Assembly: GCF_016904885.1 (NCBI RefSeq)
Contig: NZ_JADWYI010000001.1
Coordinates: 8,923,224 to 8,987,223, forward strand
Origin: Archangium primigenium
GTDB lineage: Bacteria > Myxococcota > Myxococcia > Myxococcales > Myxococcaceae
Length of the DNA stretch: 64,000 nt
Reading direction: 5' to 3'
Both the position numbers and the translations under genes were made by a program. Positions 60,619 through 64,000 of the stretch are shown here, piece by piece (position 1 is the first letter of the stretch; each line of letters begins with the position of its first letter). The notes beneath the pieces are model-generated. The model made no database searches and was not told the DNA's origin. It saw only the letters and a list, made by a program, of their open reading frames with translations.

Positions 60619-61647
60619 ATGAACCGCATGCACTGGCTGGACGCGCTCGCCGCGAGACTCGTGGCGGCGCGCCGGCCCCGCTTCTTCGAGGAGGGCTGGG
60701 GCTCGAGCGCGCTCCTGGAGAAGCTCATCCGGGCGCCCCAGGGCTTCGCCTTCCCGGAGCTGCACGAGGTGACCCTGGGCCCCGCGCGGCGCGAGGGCGC
60801 CCTGGTCGTCCAGGAAGGCCACTTCCCCAGCCCCGCGGCGGTGGGCTCCCTGCCCGAGGCGTGCGCGCGGGCCCGCTTCCAGTTCCTCTTGCCCCATGGG
60901 GCGGGGCCCCTGCCCCCGGTGTGCGTCTTCCTGGCGTCCTCGGGGGACGAGGGCTTCGGCCTGCGGCGCTTCCTCGCCCGGAGGCTCGCGCGCGAGGGCG
61001 TGGGCGCGCTGCTGCTGGAGAACCCCTACTACGGCGCGCGCCGCCCGCCCGGCCAGGTGGGCCCCGCGGTGCGCACGGTGACGGACCTGCTGCTCATGTT
61101 CCGCGCCACGGCGGTGGAGGCGACGGCGCTGCTCGGGTGGCTGCTGGCGCGGGGACACCCCAAGGTGGGCATCTCCGGCTACAGCATGGGCGGCAGCATC
61201 GCCGCCTACGCCGCGGCCATGTTTCCCCTGCCCGTGGCCGTCATCCCCCTGGCCGTGGCCGACTCCGCGGCCCCGGTCTTCACCGAGGGCGTGCTGTCCG
61301 CCGTGCCAGATTGGGACGCGTTGGGAAGCGCGCTCGGCGGCCCCGAGGCGGCGCGCGCGCGGCTGGCGGAGGTGCTCGCCGCCGTGTCCACCACCGCCCT
61401 GCCGCCCCTGAGCCAGCCGCGCCGCGCCATCCTCATGGCCGCGCGCAAGGACGGCTTCGTCCCCGCCGCCTCCACGCTGCGCCTCTTGCGGCACTGGCGG
61501 GGCGCGGAGCTGCGCTACCTGCCCGGCGGACACCTGAGCGCCTTCGTCACCGGCCGGGGCGCCATCGTGCGCACCGTGCTCGAGGCCTTCTCCCGGGTGG
61601 AGCCCCTCCAGGTGCCCCCCGAGGAGTCGCCCCCCGCGACGGCCTAG
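60619..61647 (+). CDS. ABHD18-family alpha/beta hydrolase-like protein
   Basis: 342 residues; the ATG at 60619 is preferred because AGGA lies about 8 bases upstream. The nucleophile elbow GYSMGGSIAAYAAAMFP near 190 and 'ENPYYGARRPPGQ', 'ILMAARKDGFVP' and 'YLPGGHLSAF' (Ser, Asp and His of a triad) fit the ABHD18 family, whose human member has been described only recently and whose bacterial relatives are uncharacterised. No signal peptide. It follows the phosphatase gene by 22 bases and may be co-transcribed. Its TAG shares a CTAG with the convergent coiled-coil gene. Confidence 0.7.
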   Translation: MNRMHWLDALAARLVAARRPRFFEEGWGSSALLEKLIRAPQGFAFPELHEVTLGPARREGALVVQEGHFPSPAAVGSLPEACARARFQFLLPHGAGPLPPVCVFLASSGDEGFGLRRFLARRLAREGVGALLLENPYYGARRPPGQVGPAVRTVTDLLLMFRATAVEATALLGWLLARGHPKVGISGYSMGGSIAAYAAAMFPLPVAVIPLAVADSAAPVFTEGVLSAVPDWDALGSALGGPEAARARLAEVLAAVSTTALPPLSQPRRAILMAARKDGFVPAASTLRLLRHWRGAELRYLPGGHLSAFVTGRGAIVRTVLEAFSRVEPLQVPPEESPPATA

Positions 61648-62447
61648 CGCTGCCGGTCCCCGGCGACCCGACCCTGGCCCTGGCCCTGCCGCGAGCCCTG
61701 CTGCCAGTCGCGGGGACGGCCGCGCTGCCACTCCTCGCGCCGCATGTCATCGTACTGGGCGCGCTGCGACTCGTCGAGCAGGGCCTTCACCTCGGTGTCC
61801 GTCTTCTCGCGCAGCTCGCGCATCTCCTGCCGCACGTCCCGGAACTCCTTGCCGCCCGAGCGCATGGTGTCGAAGAGGGCCTGGCGCTGGGCGTTCTCCG
61901 CGTCCAGGCGGCGCGTGACGTCGCGCTCCTGGGAGGAGCTCAGCCGCGCGTCGGAGGCGAAGCGGCGCAGGCGCTCGGTGCGCTGGGCCTGGACCTGCGC
62001 CTGGTCCTGCTCCACGCGCTGCTGGCGCGCCTGGAGCTGCTCGGTGCGCATCTCGTTCTGCACCGACACCATCATCTCCTTGAAGTACTGCCGTCCGCCC
62101 TCGGACTGGAGCGTCTGGCCCGTGCCCAGCCCCCGCACCTCCGCGCGCAGCTGCTCCACCTCCGCGGCCAGGGACGCCGGAGCACCCGCGCCCCCCGCGC
62201 CGCCCGGGCGCTGCTCGAGCAGCATCAGGCGCTTGGACAGGCTCAGCGCGTTGTCCTCGAGCAGCTTGATGCGCACCTCCAGGTCCTCCACCGACTCCTC
62301 CAGCTCGGGCGACGGGGCGGACCGGGCCGGCGGGGCGACGGCGACGGGCGGGGGCGCATCGACGGGCTCCGCTCGCGGCCCCCAGAGGGCCACGCCGAGC
62401 GCCAGGAGGGACACACCGAGGGAAGCAGGGCCAAGCAAGCGGTTCAT
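61644..62447 (-). CDS. Membrane-anchored coiled-coil hypothetical protein
   Basis: 267 residues. A hydrophobic N-terminus (GPASLGVSLLALGVALWG, about 6-23) is a signal anchor; a Pro/Ala linker leads to long heptad-patterned helices (about 48-80, 92-110 and 118-235), then a Gln/Arg/Gly-rich tail. The last helix, 'VKALLDESQRAQYDDM', resembles the end of Spy/CpxP-type periplasmic proteins, but other family features are not visible. No function assigned. GGAG lies 6 bases before the ATG. Divergent from the carboxylesterase gene. Confidence 0.6.
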   Translation of the reverse strand: MNRLLGPASLGVSLLALGVALWGPRAEPVDAPPPVAVAPPARSAPSPELEESVEDLEVRIKLLEDNALSLSKRLMLLEQRPGGAGGAGAPASLAAEVEQLRAEVRGLGTGQTLQSEGGRQYFKEMMVSVQNEMRTEQLQARQQRVEQDQAQVQAQRTERLRRFASDARLSSSQERDVTRRLDAENAQRQALFDTMRSGGKEFRDVRQEMRELREKTDTEVKALLDESQRAQYDDMRREEWQRGRPRDWQQGSRQGQGQGRVAGDRQR

Positions 62448-62460
62448 GGTTCTCCAGACG

Positions 62461-62476
62461 AAGGGAGGCGTCCCTT
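62461..62476. promoter_or_regulatory. Inverted repeat AAGGGA-GGCG-TCCCTT between divergent genes
   Basis: A perfect 6-base dyad, 14 bases upstream of the coiled-coil gene's start and 60 bases upstream of the carboxylesterase. The 89-base spacer has no other clear motif apart from an AT-rich TTATTC just beyond the repeat. Confidence 0.3.
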
Positions 62477-62536
62477 ATTCGACGCCGTCCCCATACCCGC
62501 CCCAACAAGCGAGCGTCCAATAGGTTAAAGGGCCGC

Positions 62537-64000
62537 ATGCGACTGACCGCCTCCGCGAAGTGGTTCGCGACGCTCGCCCTCCCCCTGCTGCTCACCCATT
62601 GCGCCCACTCGGGCCCCCGCCCCGCCCCGGGCCCCGCTCCGGTGGTCCCCACCGCCGCGGGCCCCGTGCAGGGCATCGCCTATGAGGATGGCAGCGCCGC
62701 CTTCCTCGGCATCCCCTTCGCCGAGCCCCCCGTGGGGGAGCGCCGCTGGCGGGCCCCGGCGCCCGCCTCCCCCTGGACGAGCCCGCGGGACGCCTCCCAC
62801 TTCGGCCCCATGTGCCCCCAGGTGGACTTCCAGAAGGGCGAGCCGGTGAAGGGCACGAGCGAGGACTGCCTGTCCCTCAACGTGTGGACGCCCGCGCTCC
62901 AGCCCCCGGCGCCCCTGCCCGTCATGGTCTACATCCACGGCGGCGGCTTCACCATGGGCGCCTCCAGCCAGGAGCTGTACGACGGCTACTCCCTGGCCCA
63001 GGCGGGCGTGGTGGTCGTGAGCATGAACTACCGGCTCGGCGCGCTGGGCTTCCTCGGCCACCCCGCGCTGAGCGCCGAGACGGACACCCGGAGCTCGGGC
63101 AACTACGGGCTCATGGATCAGCGGCTCGCGCTGGAGTGGGTGCGGGACAACGCCGCGCGCTTCGGGGGAGATCCCACCCGCGTCACCCTGTTCGGCGAGT
63201 CCGCGGGCGCCATCTCCGCGTGCCTGCAGCTCTTGTCGCCCGCCGCCCAGGGCCTGTTCCACCGGCTCATCGCCCAGAGCGGCACCTGCTACCTGGGCAG
63301 CACGCCCCTGCGCGACCCGGGCACGCCCGGCATCGAGGACAGCGCCGAGGAGCGCGGCGAGCGCCTCGCCCGGGACCTGGGCTGCACCGAGGGGGACCTC
63401 GCCGCGTGCCTGCGCGCGCGCAGCCCCGAGCAGGTGCTCGGCGCCAGCGGCGTGGCGTTGGATCTGCTCCAGCCCCACGTGAGCTTCGCGCCGGTGGTGG
63501 ATGGGGCGGTGCTTCCCCAGGCCCCCGCCGAGCTCCTGTCCGCGGGGAAGGTCCCCGAGCTGCCCGTGCTGATCGGCAGCAACAAGGACGAGGGCACCCT
63601 CTTCACGATGAAGGCGGAGATCAAGACGCCGGAGCAGTACGCCCAGGCGGTGCGCACGCGCTCGCCCGCGCACGCCGAGGCACTGCTCAAGCTCTACCCC
63701 GCGAGCGACTACGACTCGCCCAAGGCGGCGTTCAGCCAGATGCTGGGCGATGCCATCTTCGGCTGCCCCACCCACCAGTTCGCCCAGGTGGTGAGCGCGC
63801 GCGGCGCGCCGGTGCACGTCTACGCCTTCACCTATGCACCCAAGCGGGCCTTCGGCAGCTTCTTCGGCCGCTTCCTGAAGCTCGGGTCCTACCACTCCGC
63901 GGAGCTGCCCTTCGTCTTCGGCCTCCAGAAGGGCCGCTATGCCCTGGACTCGGACGCGGAGCGCGCCCTGTCCTCGACCATCATCGGCTACTGGACGCGC
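62537..64000 (+). CDS. Type-B carboxylesterase lipoprotein, truncated by the window edge
   Basis: 488 codons are present and the frame is open at the last base. A lipoprotein-like signal ends at LLTHC (Cys22; His before the Cys is unusual). The type-B esterase pattern is clear: 'VMVYIHGGGFTMG' oxyanion loop, 'EDCLSLNVWTP', the nucleophile elbow FGESAGA near 219-225, Glu of the triad in 'SNKDEGTLF', and a probable catalytic His in 'SYHSAELPF' near the right edge. About 50-80 residues are probably missing. It would hydrolyse extracellular esters. The ATG at 62537 opens the signal peptide. Confidence 0.85.
   Translation, partial: MRLTASAKWFATLALPLLLTHCAHSGPRPAPGPAPVVPTAAGPVQGIAYEDGSAAFLGIPFAEPPVGERRWRAPAPASPWTSPRDASHFGPMCPQVDFQKGEPVKGTSEDCLSLNVWTPALQPPAPLPVMVYIHGGGFTMGASSQELYDGYSLAQAGVVVVSMNYRLGALGFLGHPALSAETDTRSSGNYGLMDQRLALEWVRDNAARFGGDPTRVTLFGESAGAISACLQLLSPAAQGLFHRLIAQSGTCYLGSTPLRDPGTPGIEDSAEERGERLARDLGCTEGDLAACLRARSPEQVLGASGVALDLLQPHVSFAPVVDGAVLPQAPAELLSAGKVPELPVLIGSNKDEGTLFTMKAEIKTPEQYAQAVRTRSPAHAEALLKLYPASDYDSPKAAFSQMLGDAIFGCPTHQFAQVVSARGAPVHVYAFTYAPKRAFGSFFGRFLKLGSYHSAELPFVFGLQKGRYALDSDAERALSSTIIGYWTR

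Overview
The window is very GC-rich, densely coded chromosomal DNA of a myxobacterium, most likely of the Cystobacter/Myxococcus lineage (Cystobacterineae). The lineage markers are a CglD-like gliding-motility lipoprotein, a SitA/SitI-type swarm-inhibition toxin-immunity pair, a DUF2378 protein, a kinase-tail-like membrane protein with the myxobacterial Cys-rich ending, and many lipoproteins with clear lipoboxes. Third-position GC is so high that long open frames lie antisense to nearly every gene; these were discarded. No rRNA, tRNA, CRISPR array, insertion sequence or phage gene was seen, and no gap between genes exceeds 300 bases.

Layout. 0-2.2 kb: the end of a glycerol-type ABC importer operon (permease end, small DUF2160 membrane protein, binding lipoprotein) closed by a clear terminator. 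2.2-10.4 kb: an SMI1/KNR4-LRR protein, a WGR-like protein, a small secreted protein, a ketopantoate-reductase-family oxidoreductase, an RhtA-like exporter, the kinase-tail-like protein, a 5'-nucleotidase lipoprotein and a zinc-ribbon metallo-beta-lactamase-fold protein. 10.4-12.6 kb: the Sit toxin/immunity pair. 12.6-19.8 kb: Lhr helicase, a PAS protein, DUF2378 and a Rieske oxygenase. 19.8-23.5 kb: a copper/silver-type P1B ATPase with a His/Met-rich secreted partner. 23.6-34.4 kb: MATE transporter, vWA lipoprotein, soluble transhydrogenase SthA, metallo-hydrolase, M14 peptidase and a cyclase-ATPase-TPR regulator.

34.4-40.2 kb: two paralogous small beta-barrel proteins flanking an AA10 lytic polysaccharide monooxygenase, then cglD. 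40.5-45.5 kb: the sbcD-sbcC nuclease operon. 45.7-52.4 kb: acyltransferase, GNAT, a secreted propeller-like protein, a Tat-exported Gfo/Idh/MocA oxidoreductase and a large hybrid histidine kinase. 52.5-64 kb: DUF1810, a stand-alone GHKL ATPase, GH16 glucanase, PhzF, an unusual SDR, an esterase-like hydrolase, a purple-acid-phosphatase lipoprotein, an ABHD18-like hydrolase, a coiled-coil protein and a type-B carboxylesterase that runs off the right edge.

Themes: predatory/saprophytic degradation (LPMO, GH16, M14 peptidase, two secreted phosphatases, carboxylesterase), surface and motility biology (CglD, Sit exchange toxin), metal defence, and conflict-type genes (SitA/SitI, SMI1/KNR4, stand-alone GHKL ATPase). 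Nine of ten convergent gene pairs overlap or lie within 10 bases of each other, and three share one CTAG as both stop codons.
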